A stretch of DNA of 35,144 nucleotides from Bacteroidales bacterium (GTDB taxonomy: Bacteria > Bacteroidota > Bacteroidia > Bacteroidales > UBA932), in NCBI GenBank assembly GCA_017445425.1, contig JAFSUF010000085.1, forward strand, positions 1 to 35,144, written 5' to 3'. This document shows positions 27,080 through 33,874 of this stretch, piece by piece. Position numbers and translations under genes: made by a program. The stretch's first letter is position 1. The number at the start of each line of letters is the position of its first letter. The notes under the pieces were generated by a model. It was given only the letters and a program-made list of their open reading frames with translations. It had not been told where the DNA came from and made no database searches.

Positions 27080-27087
27080 CAAAAATA
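27080..27087 (-). promoter_or_regulatory. Probable -7 element of the second dehydratase gene
   Basis: On the minus strand it reads TATTTTTG (TAnnTTTG). The predicted leader is about 31 nt. The -33 region is T-rich without a clean TTTG. Confidence 0.4.
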
Positions 27088-27129
27088 ACGAAAACAAACT
27101 GTCTTTTAAAAGCACAAGCATCTAAAAGT

Positions 27130-27150
27130 CCGGTCAAGCCGGGAATGACG
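27130..27150. repeat. Intergenic copy of the short palindromic repeat
   Basis: CCGGTCAAGCCGGGAATGACG contains the CCGG-TCAAG-CCGG hairpin followed by GAATGACG. It resembles the elements found as insertions in the epimerase gene (CCCGGCTTGA is its complement). Confidence 0.5.
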
Positions 27151-27157
27151 AGCAATT

Positions 27158-27189
27158 CTTGCCGATATCGGCAAAAAGTGCTATATTTG
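27158..27189 (+). promoter_or_regulatory. Promoter of the Fic gene
   Basis: -33 CTTG (27158-27161, one mismatch), a 20-nt spacer and a perfect -7 TATATTTG (27182-27189). The -33 to -7 spacer is largely filled by the palindrome at 27159-27174. Confidence 0.6.
27159..27174. promoter_or_regulatory. Probable operator: perfect 16-bp palindrome in the Fic promoter
   Basis: TTGCCGATATCGGCAA is its own reverse complement and overlaps the -33 element and spacer, an ideal place for a repressor. A second inverted pair, CGGCAAG / CTTGCCG (27196-27202 and 27209-27215), lies in the leader. The HTH domain of the Fic protein is the obvious candidate binder (inference). Confidence 0.6.
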
Positions 27190-27195
27190 TAGGTG

Positions 27196-27215
27196 CGGCA
27201 AGGCCAATCTTGCCG
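27196..27215. promoter_or_regulatory. Second inverted repeat in the Fic leader
   Basis: CGGCAAG and CTTGCCG separated by 6 nt, using the same half-site as the palindrome at 27159-27174, just before the ATG at 27218. Confidence 0.5.
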
Positions 27216-27217
27216 AT

Positions 27218-28144
27218 ATGATGCCCACGAATATGCCTACCGATATGGAGTATATATCAGTCACTGGATTTGCAGAAAGACACGGCCTGTCAGAAAGGAC
27301 GGTCCGCAACTGGTGCGCGGACGGGAAAATTGAGGGAGCGTTCTTGACCGGCAAGACCTGGAGTATCCCGGTCGATGCCCCGTTGCCCACGCGCGGCGGA
27401 GGCAAAAAGAAACCCTCTCCCCTTCTGAAGAGACTTCGCGAAGAGAAAGAGGGCAAAGTGAGCGGCGGCATCTATCACCGCACGCAGATTGATCTGACCT
27501 ACAACTCCAACCACATTGAGGGCAGCAAACTGACCCACGACCAGACTCGCTATATTTTCGAGACTAACACGATCGGCATTACTGCAAAAGGCGAATCTCA
27601 AACCATAAACGTGGACGACATCGTGGAGACGACCAACCACTTCCGTTGCATCGACTATATCATCGACCACGCCGAGGATAAACCGACGGAGGCCCTGATC
27701 AAAGAACTTCACCGAATTCTCAAGACCGGGACCTCCGACAGCCGTAAAGACTGGTTCAACGTGGGCGACTACAAACGCCTGCCCAACGAAGTGGGTGGAA
27801 GAGAAACCTGCCCGCCCGAGCAGGTGCATACCAAAATGAAGGCCTTGCTCAAAGCCTACAACGACAAGCCGGGGAAAACGCTCGAAGACATCATCGACCT
27901 CCATTGCCAGTTCGAACGAATCCACCCCTTCCAGGACGGCAACGGCCGCGTCGGCCGCCTGGTGATGTTCAAAGAATGCCTCGCCCACCACATCGTCCCC
28001 TTCATCATCAACGAAGAACTCAAACTCTACTACTACCGCGGCCTAAACGAATGGGGCCACATCAATGGCTACCTCACCGACACCTGCCTGACAGGTCAAG
28101 ACCAGTACAAAGCACTGCTGGATTACTTCAAGATTAAATACTAA
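27218..28144 (+). CDS. Fic-domain protein with N-terminal helix-turn-helix
   Basis: 308 aa; a second ATG directly follows (27221). Residues about 10-50 look like a MerR/excisionase-type HTH (YISVTGFAERHGLSERTVRNW). The Fic core carries the complete motif HPFQDGNGRVGR with catalytic His236. Upstream, the S-x-x-x-E-G motif SNHIEG (Ser97-Glu101) matches the inhibitory helix of autoinhibited (class II-like) Fic enzymes. Likely activity is AMP transfer to a target protein, self-restrained by Glu101. The promoter overlaps a palindrome and the same palindrome recurs downstream, which suggests autoregulation. No separate antitoxin gene is visible. Confidence 0.88.
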   Translation: MMPTNMPTDMEYISVTGFAERHGLSERTVRNWCADGKIEGAFLTGKTWSIPVDAPLPTRGGGKKKPSPLLKRLREEKEGKVSGGIYHRTQIDLTYNSNHIEGSKLTHDQTRYIFETNTIGITAKGESQTINVDDIVETTNHFRCIDYIIDHAEDKPTEALIKELHRILKTGTSDSRKDWFNVGDYKRLPNEVGGRETCPPEQVHTKMKALLKAYNDKPGKTLEDIIDLHCQFERIHPFQDGNGRVGRLVMFKECLAHHIVPFIINEELKLYYYRGLNEWGHINGYLTDTCLTGQDQYKALLDYFKIKY

Positions 28145-28329
28145 TCCACCGCCGGGGTTATCATCGCCTCCGTCGTTGTCCTCGATGTTGCCATCGTTGC
28201 TCTAGGTCATGCGTTTCTCCAGTTCGCCACCCACTCCCCACCTTGTTCACGTCAGTAATGGACTTGCCTCGAAGAGCCGATAAGTCCGATGCTGCAAAGA
28301 ATCAAAATTCCCAAGATTTTTAATTATCG

Positions 28330-28367
28330 AAAAACTACGGCCAATTTGCATATTAGCCGTAGTTTTT
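28330..28367. terminator. Bidirectional intrinsic terminator between Fic and the Ubl operon
   Basis: A perfect 12-bp stem (AAAAACTACGGC / GCCGTAGTTTTT) with a 14-nt loop and T/A tracts on both strands. It can end both the Fic transcript and the convergent Ubl operon. Confidence 0.8.
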
Positions 28368-28436
28368 TCAAGTCCCCCGCTACGCCTTCCGCTTCGCCAG
28401 TTCTTCCGGGCGGAGCCATGCATGACCACAAGAGAA

Positions 28437-28450
28437 CTTGCCGCGGCAAG
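28437..28450. repeat. Perfect palindrome CTTGCCGCGGCAAG
   Basis: Contains the same CTTGCCG half-site as the Fic operator, but without the four-base centre. It lies 13 bases beyond the DUF6527 stop. Confidence 0.5.
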
Positions 28451-28462
28451 AATTAGTAGTCG

Positions 28463-28840
28463 TCACCCAAATTTGCCCCTTTTCTTGCCGATACCGGCAA
28501 AAAGCGAACTAAACGAGAGTCGATTTTTCTTTTTCTTCTTTCTGAGTGTGCCCTGTTCGCTATCCTTTACCCATACAACTATATTATGCCGAATGAAGTA
28601 GTGAGACTGACAGGGGAAACGGAAATTGCCGATGGATGGCGAGAGCGTGATGCTCTCTCCGTCATAGTACAATTGCCAATCTCTCAGGCCAAGCGGAGTA
28701 AATACTTTCCTACCACAACCACACGCACAGGAATGCGCACAGATGCTGAACTTCATGCTTACGTAAAGCAGGCCCGGATCGAGAAGATCCGGGAGCTGCT
28801 CAACATAAACAGGACGCAACGTGTCAATCCTCTTCTTCAT
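28463..28840 (-). CDS. DUF6527-family predicted metal-binding protein of the Ubl operon
   Basis: 125 aa. The core LYVSMKFSICAHSCACGCG (about 25-43), PLGLRDWQLYYDG and the block LSPSIGNFRFPCQSHY (about 66-81) match DUF6527, a Cys/His-rich protein that I know as a regular companion of multiubiquitin and ThiF genes. The Cys and His residues suggest a zinc site. The C-terminal 30 residues are Lys-rich and end in FAGIGKKRGKFG, encoded across the palindrome at 28485-28500, so the tail may have been reshaped when the Fic segment arrived. Its start overlaps the E1 gene by 17 bases, so it is translationally coupled. Function unknown. Confidence 0.8.
   Translation of the reverse strand: MKKRIDTLRPVYVEQLPDLLDPGLLYVSMKFSICAHSCACGCGRKVFTPLGLRDWQLYYDGESITLSPSIGNFRFPCQSHYFIRHNIVVWVKDSEQGTLRKKKKKNRLSFSSLFAGIGKKRGKFG
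28485..28500. repeat. Downstream copy of the Fic operator palindrome
   Basis: TTGCCGATACCGGCAA, one base different from the palindrome at 27159-27174. The flanks TTC and AAAG are also shared, in the same orientation. It lies inside the 3' end of the DUF6527 gene. Confidence 0.7.
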
Positions 28841-30032
28841 TGTTTACGGTCTGATTGAACAAGGCGTTTTCTTGAACGGTAAAAACGAAATTCGCATCGC
28901 TCACTGAGGTCATGTCACCATAGAAGCCAAGCATTCTCTTCCATTTCAGAATCATCAGCTCGGCGGCCATAGCATTCAGTTCGGCCACCTGAATGTTGCT
29001 TGCGTATAAATCATCTTCACCACTCTGACTTCCGAATGAGTCTTTGAGGTGATCATAATGTTCCGGGAATCCAGTAGTCACGCGAATCTGTCCCACAATC
29101 TTCCCTTGCTCAGATATAGTAAAGCCAAGGCCAGAGTCGATGAAGGACTTATTATGGTCCGCAAGATAATTGGCGATTTCAGCCCTAACCGCACCGGAGT
29201 CCACACAGAGAAACACGAAATCCATCCCCTCCAGCTCAGGCAGGTTCTCACGCGTCACGCGAACGGGGTGAGCAATGATCCCCTTATGCATATTACAGTA
29301 TATCTCGCTGAAATACTGAACCTTTGAGGGCCTTTCGTTCAGTTTGGCCATACTAGGCGCACCGGGAGCGCGAAATGCATTGTGGGTATCGAAAGTATCA
29401 TCGTCATAAAGATGAATCTCAGCTACCGGGCATTTGGCCAAAGCATCAAGCAGATAGGAGCCGGTACCGCCCAGCCCGATTACGGCGACCTTCCAGCCGG
29501 CAAGGCGCTCACAGATGCCAGTGATGTACGCCCGAGCCGCGTTAGTGTCACCATAGACAAATGGACTGGATGTGCTTTCAATCAGCACCGGCTTTTCCAT
29601 CTTCTTGCATTCCTCCGGATACTTGGCAAGGGCTGGCGCTGAGATCATGTGAAGATACATCGTCACCTTGTCGTAAAAGTCCTTGTACTTGCCGTTATTG
29701 GCAACGGGCTTACAAGAGAGGAAGAAGTCGGTGTGTAATCCCTGCCCAAGTTGCTTAGGAGTTCGGCCATTCACAAGTCCGTGGATTGGAGATCCATTGA
29801 TATCGGAGGGGTGTTCCCCCGCCCAGTCAGCCGTATGGTCTTTGGGCGGAAGAACACGTTCTCCAGACATTTCGAGAGGCATTACCAACGTGCCGGACTT
29901 GAGTTCCGTTGCCGGATTCAAGTAAGGCACGCCCGGCACAACCAGCAGGTTGTCACCGACGATGGAAAACACTATTCCATCGTTCTGAAGACGGATGAGG
30001 TCCTCGCTATGATCTATCGGTCTCATCGACAT
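28824..30032 (-). CDS. E1-like ThiF-family adenylyltransferase with N-terminal DUF6791-type domain
   Basis: 402 aa; the ATG at 30026 could also serve. Residues about 1-150 contain LPPKDHTADWAGEHPSDINGSP and FYDKVTMYLHMISAPA, which match the DUF6791 domain fused to some bacterial ThiF proteins. The E1/ThiF domain follows, with ATP-binding GLGGTGS (186-192), LYDDDTFDTHNAFR and FLCVDSGAVRAEIANYL. No CxxC zinc pairs are present. It should adenylate the C-terminus of the neighbouring Ubl protein. The catalytic cysteine cannot be named; several Cys are present. It overlaps the Ubl gene by 26 bases and DUF6527 by 17, so the three form one coupled unit. No E2 or JAB gene accompanies it in this window. 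Confidence 0.85.
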   Translation of the reverse strand: MSMRPIDHSEDLIRLQNDGIVFSIVGDNLLVVPGVPYLNPATELKSGTLVMPLEMSGERVLPPKDHTADWAGEHPSDINGSPIHGLVNGRTPKQLGQGLHTDFFLSCKPVANNGKYKDFYDKVTMYLHMISAPALAKYPEECKKMEKPVLIESTSSPFVYGDTNAARAYITGICERLAGWKVAVIGLGGTGSYLLDALAKCPVAEIHLYDDDTFDTHNAFRAPGAPSMAKLNERPSKVQYFSEIYCNMHKGIIAHPVRVTRENLPELEGMDFVFLCVDSGAVRAEIANYLADHNKSFIDSGLGFTISEQGKIVGQIRVTTGFPEHYDHLKDSFGSQSGEDDLYASNIQVAELNAMAAELMILKWKRMLGFYGDMTSVSDANFVFTVQENALFNQTVNNEEED

Positions 30033-30492
30033 TGAACATCATTTTGTGTTTGACAAAAACCTGCTGACCAGGAGCGAGAACACCGCGAGGATTCTCTCTT
30101 GGGCCGCCAGCATAAGAGATGGAGTATCCCTTCTGCGGATTGTTTGGATCTCCGCCGAATAGGATGACCACATCATTGTAAGTAATCACGGGCCTGTCGT
30201 AAGGCTTGGGGGAAGTATTGATGAAGATAATCATCTGGTGTCCCGGCTTGCGGCTTTCGAATCGCTCGATTCCCGGTCGCGCCAGGTTCACAGTCTTATC
30301 ATCATCAATTAACTCATCCTGATATCCGGGGACAACAAGATAGAGTTCGAACTCGGCCGGTACTCCGGCCATGCGCTTGATCTGCGATCCAGTCAAGAAC
30401 TGGTGTTCCGTGTGGCACCTTGTGCCATCAACGGAGAATTCAAAGATTTTGGAATGCATAGGATGCACTGGTTGGTTTGGCAAATGATTCAT
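30007..30492 (-). CDS. Multiubiquitin protein with two ubiquitin-like domains
   Basis: 161 aa from the ATG at 30490-30492 (MNHLPNQPVHPMHS); a longer GTG-started frame to 30630 codes for an unlikely Cys-rich leader and is rejected. Two Ubl domains of the multiubiquitin type (PF14452-like): residues about 15-82 (FEFSVDGTRCHTEHQFLTGSQIKRMAGVPAEFELY...ERFES) and about 83-161 (MIIFINTSPKPYDRPVITYNDVVILFGG...FVKHKMMFNVDETDRS). The second ends in TDRS, with no Gly-Gly, as I recall for this family. It is presumably the protein modifier activated by the E1-like ThiF. First gene of the operon, with a promoter 270 bases upstream and a long leader. Confidence 0.82.
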   Translation of the reverse strand: MNHLPNQPVHPMHSKIFEFSVDGTRCHTEHQFLTGSQIKRMAGVPAEFELYLVVPGYQDELIDDDKTVNLARPGIERFESRKPGHQMIIFINTSPKPYDRPVITYNDVVILFGGDPNNPQKGYSISYAGGPRENPRGVLAPGQQVFVKHKMMFNVDETDRS

Positions 30493-30763
30493 AATTAACT
30501 GTTTTTGAATCGTTACACATAAGAGAATAGTGCACTTCTCCGCAAAAAGTTGGTCCCAGCTCTTGCATTTGTAACAGCTACAAACTATCTTTGTAAGCAT
30601 AAGTAAATACGACAAACCCTCAACCTGCACTGGTTGGTTAATGTCATCGCCCCTCCAAGAGCTTTACTTATGGAATGATGTGAGCTGGAACCTTGCATCA
30701 TTCCTTGTTATATGGGGTTCGTCTTTTATCTATCCATAGGCAGTCTCTATTAATAATCTTCCG

Positions 30764-30795
30764 CAAATGTACGCATAAAAACGGAAATGTCCAAA
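30764..30795 (-). promoter_or_regulatory. Promoter of the Ubl operon
   Basis: On the minus strand, -33 TTTG (30792-30795), a 20-nt spacer and -7 TACATTTG (30764-30771). It predicts a leader of about 270 nt before the Ubl ATG. Confidence 0.6.
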
Positions 30796-30859
30796 AACGT
30801 ATTGATAACTTTCCAACAAGTTTTCATTCTGATTTTTGTTAATAAATGTTAATGATTCG

Positions 30860-30891
30860 TTTGGATTATCCAAATAAATATCGTACCTTTG
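30860..30891 (+). promoter_or_regulatory. Promoter and operator of the XRE-ImmA gene
   Basis: -33 TTTG (30860-30863), a 20-nt spacer and -7 TACCTTTG (30884-30891). The -33 element is the left end of a perfect inverted repeat, TTTGGAT-T-ATCCAAA (30860-30874), a likely binding site of the encoded XRE repressor. Confidence 0.7.
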
Positions 30892-30949
30892 CAATCCCAA
30901 ACAGCGTCCAATAACGTCGCTATTGCCTGAGAACCAACACAATAACTAT

Positions 30950-32056
30950 ATGCCCATCCGCTCCAAAACAGACAAGGCCAACGAGGTCGAACATCCCGGC
31001 GTGATTTTGGATAAAGTGCTGAAAGAGCGAGGAATATCACAGAAAGACCTGTCCGATGCTATCGGAAAGTCAACTCCTGTCATCAACGACATCATCAAGA
31101 AGCGTCGCAGCATCTCTCCAGAGATTGCGTTTATGCTTGAAGCCATCATCGAAAACATCCCGGCAGCCGAATGGCTCTCCTATCAGAGTCAGTATGACTT
31201 GGCCATGATCCGGAAAGACGAAGCAATCGCAAAGAGGAGGCAGAGCCTGGAAGAATGGAACCGGCTCAAAGAGGTTTTCAATGCCTCCTACCTAAAAAAG
31301 AAACTCGGACTCACCGGCACTCCGGAAGAAAACGTTGACAAGGTATATCGGTTCTTCGGCGTAACCACGGTCGATGCACTTCAGGCGAAAGCCACAGACA
31401 AGGTTGCATACTTCCACCAGTCCACTAGTCTACAAGTGGACCCAGCCAACATGATGACCTGGATCCTAATGGTTCGCAAACAAAGTGGCGACACCTCTCT
31501 CAAGACGCCTTTTGACCCCAAAAAAGTCAACGAACTCATCCAAAAGCTCAACGCAAACTTCTACAAGAACGACAATACCAAGGAAAAGACAGAGAGACTC
31601 CTCAATAAATACGGCATCAAATTCGTCATTGAAGACAACTTGGACAAAACGCCCGTGGACGGTTATTCGTTCTGGGACGGCGAGAATCCGACTATAGCGG
31701 TATCTTTACGCTACAAGCGCTTAGATAATTTCGCATTCGCTGTTATGCATGAATTGGGACATATAGTTAAGCACATCAAGAAGTCCGGCCGTCCAGATTA
31801 CATTGACATCATTAAACCAGATGCTGAAGATCCCAAGGAGATTGAAGCAAATGAGTTTGCCGTCAAAGCCCTCAGGGCAGATGCTCCTTTAGATGAACTA
31901 TTTGAGAAATGGGGGCATTCCCCTTTCACGGCGAAATGGCCCATTATGAGTACCGCTCAAACGTATAAGATTAGTCCAAGCATCATTACAGGACAGTTTC
32001 AGCACTACTGCGGATCTTACTCCGTGTGCCGCGACCTGCTTGCGACGGTCAACTAA
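30950..32056 (+). CDS. XRE-type HTH fused to ImmA/IrrE metallopeptidase
   Basis: 368 aa from the ATG at 30950; a TTG at 30923 is the only upstream alternative. An N-terminal HigA-like XRE helix-turn-helix (about 10-65, HPGVILDKVLKERGISQKDLS...GKSTPVINDIIKKRRSIS) is followed by a helical middle part and an ImmA/IrrE-type zinc peptidase with HELGH at 267-271 (FAVMHELGHIVKH) and a downstream ANEFAVKAL segment with the third ligand candidate Glu. Such proteins act as repressors or protease-type antitoxins. It is divergent from the Ubl operon across a shared control region, so it may regulate that operon (inference). No separate HigB-like toxin gene is seen beside it. Confidence 0.85.
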   Translation: MPIRSKTDKANEVEHPGVILDKVLKERGISQKDLSDAIGKSTPVINDIIKKRRSISPEIAFMLEAIIENIPAAEWLSYQSQYDLAMIRKDEAIAKRRQSLEEWNRLKEVFNASYLKKKLGLTGTPEENVDKVYRFFGVTTVDALQAKATDKVAYFHQSTSLQVDPANMMTWILMVRKQSGDTSLKTPFDPKKVNELIQKLNANFYKNDNTKEKTERLLNKYGIKFVIEDNLDKTPVDGYSFWDGENPTIAVSLRYKRLDNFAFAVMHELGHIVKHIKKSGRPDYIDIIKPDAEDPKEIEANEFAVKALRADAPLDELFEKWGHSPFTAKWPIMSTAQTYKISPSIITGQFQHYCGSYSVCRDLLATVN

Positions 32057-32058
32057 CA

Positions 32059-32094
32059 AGAAGGCCTCCAACCCTGACGGGAAGGAGGCCTTCT
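32059..32094. terminator. Bidirectional hairpin between XRE-ImmA and darG
   Basis: A perfect 11-bp stem (AGAAGGCCTCC / GGAGGCCTTCT) with a 14-nt loop between convergent genes. No strong T-tract, so efficiency is uncertain. Confidence 0.7.
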
Positions 32095-32118
32095 GAACTA
32101 TGCCTACTGAACGACTGA

Positions 32119-33165
32119 CTATGCCATCCATGCATTCAGGTGTTCATATGCAGCTAGAATATGCTCACGTTTGAAGAGATTCTTCTTGCGGGCAGACCAG
32201 TTCTGAATCTCATTAACAGTATCGTCCACACCAATGCCGGGATGCTCTCGCCTTACATAGGCGACGGAGGCCAAGACCTCCAGCGAATAGGCCGACTCGT
32301 ACCCGTCAATCAATTTCAGAAGCTGCTTGACGTGTTCGATTTGGGCCTGAGACAGGCGATTATGAACATATTCCCCCACTTCGGCTTTACGCTCATAATC
32401 CAGCATCAAGGCTTCAAAGGGTTTCCGGTCCATTTGCTCTAACCCGTGAATATACTTTCCATTCACGGCGTTGAGCATATGTCCGACACTGACACTATAA
32501 GGGCCATAGAAACGGGCCACAAACGGCATCTTCGCAAACTCCTTCTCACCCAGCAATTGGTAGAAGAAACTCAGCTTGTTCGCAACGAAAAGGCTGCAAC
32601 GCTCATCGTGTACCTCATAACAGAACATCGCATACAGGAGCATTGCGCGCGCCGGAGTCAAATGTGCTGCGGCATTCCTGGATTGCCTTGCTAGCAGGGC
32701 CGCGACTTCTGCGGACGGTTCATACACAGTTATCTCGATACCATCCAAAGGAGACAGCACTTTATTAATCATTTCCTTGACCACAGCCCAGTCCAGTCCC
32801 CCATTGCCACACCCAAGAGGAGGAATCGCGATACTGGTAATCCCGTATTCCCTTATAACACGAACAAGGTCTTGGAGTCCATCTTCTATGTACTCATATT
32901 TAGAGGGTTGACGCCAATGAACCTTGGTGGGGAAATTAATGACAAGCCTCTCTCCTAATGCCAAGTTAGAATCTTTGACCACCAGCATTTTGCCTGGTTC
33001 CAGTTCTCCCCTTTTACAGGCCTCTGCATACACGGTGAAGTTGTATGGGAACATTTCTTTAAAGTGCAAAGCTATCCCCTTCCCCATCACACCGACCGTG
33101 TTCACGGTATTGACGAGGGCTTGCGCCTTGGAAGACAGCAAATCACCTGTTGTATAACTAATCAT
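32119..33165 (-). CDS. darG: DarG-type macrodomain antitoxin
   Basis: 348 aa. The N-terminal macrodomain (about 1-155) has NTVNTVGVMGKGIALHFK (about 18-35) and PPLGCGNGGLDW (about 114-125), the DarG form that removes ADP-ribose from thymidine in DNA. The C-terminal domain (about 165-348) with KLSFFYQLLGEKEF, YGPYSVSVGHML and a final KKNLFKREHILAAYEHL segment is the usual DarG partner-binding domain. It overlaps darT by 8 bases (33158-33165), so the toxin is made first and the antitoxin is translationally coupled. Confidence 0.92.
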   Translation of the reverse strand: MISYTTGDLLSSKAQALVNTVNTVGVMGKGIALHFKEMFPYNFTVYAEACKRGELEPGKMLVVKDSNLALGERLVINFPTKVHWRQPSKYEYIEDGLQDLVRVIREYGITSIAIPPLGCGNGGLDWAVVKEMINKVLSPLDGIEITVYEPSAEVAALLARQSRNAAAHLTPARAMLLYAMFCYEVHDERCSLFVANKLSFFYQLLGEKEFAKMPFVARFYGPYSVSVGHMLNAVNGKYIHGLEQMDRKPFEALMLDYERKAEVGEYVHNRLSQAQIEHVKQLLKLIDGYESAYSLEVLASVAYVRREHPGIGVDDTVNEIQNWSARKKNLFKREHILAAYEHLNAWMA

Positions 33166-33814
33166 ATCCCCTGTAATAGTATTCGTATTTCGTATCCACT
33201 TTTATCTTGCAGTCAGGCAAAGTATCTCCCAACATTGCCGTCACCTTTTGTTCCGCATCCTGATTCTTGACAATTATCCCCCGAATAAGATTCGCAGGAA
33301 TGTGATCCTTGACGAGGAACTCAGACATCTTCTTACGGACCCTGTCATAATCATCCTCTGTATTCTTCCAATATGTGGCTCGGATGCAAGGCCAATCCAA
33401 CTCACGCAGCCCATATAGCGTATTGTAGAACTTGCTGATTGCCTTGGTCGCATTGCCATCCGTAAAGCAATATGGGATACCGGCATTGACAATCTCCAAT
33501 GCATCACATACCAAAAACACGATGTCCCTCTGAGGCACCTTCTTCACCCCATACCCCGTTGCGATATTGAACAACATCGGAGAATGGCCGGAGAAATAGA
33601 ATGGCACATACTCACCCAATACGCCACCAGGCGGAATGACCACCACAAACTTGTTCGTCCTCTTGTCAATGATGTCCGGATTCCCAATGGGGATAAAGTT
33701 CGGATCCTGAACCGGACTCAACTTTGACCACAGACCATTCTGGACAATGAAGGGCACATTGTCTATATGGGTCATCCGACAGATGAACAACTGCTGAGTT
33801 TTTTGTTGCGGCAT
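33158..33814 (-). CDS. darT: DarT-type DNA ADP-ribosyltransferase toxin
   Basis: 218 aa. FICRMTHIDNVPFIVQNGLW (about 10-29), PGGVLGEYVPFYFSGHSPMLF (about 62-82) and SEFLVKDHIPANLI (about 164-177, catalytic Glu165) are the DarT/DUF4433 signatures. DarT attaches ADP-ribose to thymidine in single-stranded DNA and blocks replication; DarTG pairs can protect against phage. Full length, no frameshift, all main motifs intact. A consensus promoter lies 16 bases upstream. Confidence 0.92.
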   Translation of the reverse strand: MPQQKTQQLFICRMTHIDNVPFIVQNGLWSKLSPVQDPNFIPIGNPDIIDKRTNKFVVVIPPGGVLGEYVPFYFSGHSPMLFNIATGYGVKKVPQRDIVFLVCDALEIVNAGIPYCFTDGNATKAISKFYNTLYGLRELDWPCIRATYWKNTEDDYDRVRKKMSEFLVKDHIPANLIRGIIVKNQDAEQKVTAMLGDTLPDCKIKVDTKYEYYYRGYD

Positions 33815-33833
33815 CTGTAATTAAACCTTTTCT

Positions 33834-33865
33834 CAAAGATACTCTTTTATCGATGATTATCCAAA
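33834..33865 (-). promoter_or_regulatory. Promoter of darTG
   Basis: On the minus strand, -33 TTTG (33862-33865), a 20-nt spacer and -7 TATCTTTG (33834-33841). The predicted leader is about 16 nt. Confidence 0.7.
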
Positions 33866-33874
33866 TAACCCCTA

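Larger units (their letters stand above)
28145..28462. other. Non-coding gap between Fic and DUF6527 genes
   Basis: No convincing gene. It contains a terminator hairpin (28330-28367) and a perfect palindrome (28437-28450). Weak short frames on both strands have no recognisable features. If an E2 or JAB gene of the Ubl operon was ever here, no remnant is recognisable. Confidence 0.6.
30493..30949. promoter_or_regulatory. Divergent control region between the Ubl operon and XRE-ImmA gene
   Basis: 457 bases with no firm gene. It holds the Ubl promoter (30764-30795), the XRE-ImmA promoter (30860-30891) with an operator palindrome (30860-30874), a 9-bp hairpin GGAATGATG / CATCATTCC (30672-30704), and TGCACTGGTTGGTT at 30626-30639, which repeats exactly at 30464-30477. 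A 38-codon frame on the minus strand (30701-30585) is not convincing. Confidence 0.6.

Noticed and set aside
28247..28429. 60-codon minus-strand frame between Fic and DUF6527
   Set aside because: It crosses the terminator hairpin at 28330-28367 and has no family features.
30562..30593. Plus-strand promoter-like CTTG-N20-TATCTTTG inside the Ubl leader
   Set aside because: No gene or clear terminator follows on the plus strand; the -33 match is imperfect. An antisense RNA is possible but unsupported.
30493..30630. N-terminal extension of the Ubl protein to a GTG at 30630
   Set aside because: The extra 46 residues are Cys-rich with no similarity to the family, whereas the ATG at 30492 gives the usual His/Pro-rich start before the first Ubl domain.
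30585..30701. 38-codon frame in the Ubl leader (minus strand, two ATGs at its start)
   Set aside because: No recognisable motif, low-quality composition and overlap with a hairpin; a real leader peptide cannot be supported.
32119..33814. Insertion-sequence or phage origin of DarTG
   Set aside because: No transposase, integrase or terminal repeats are visible beside the pair; only the general island context supports transfer.
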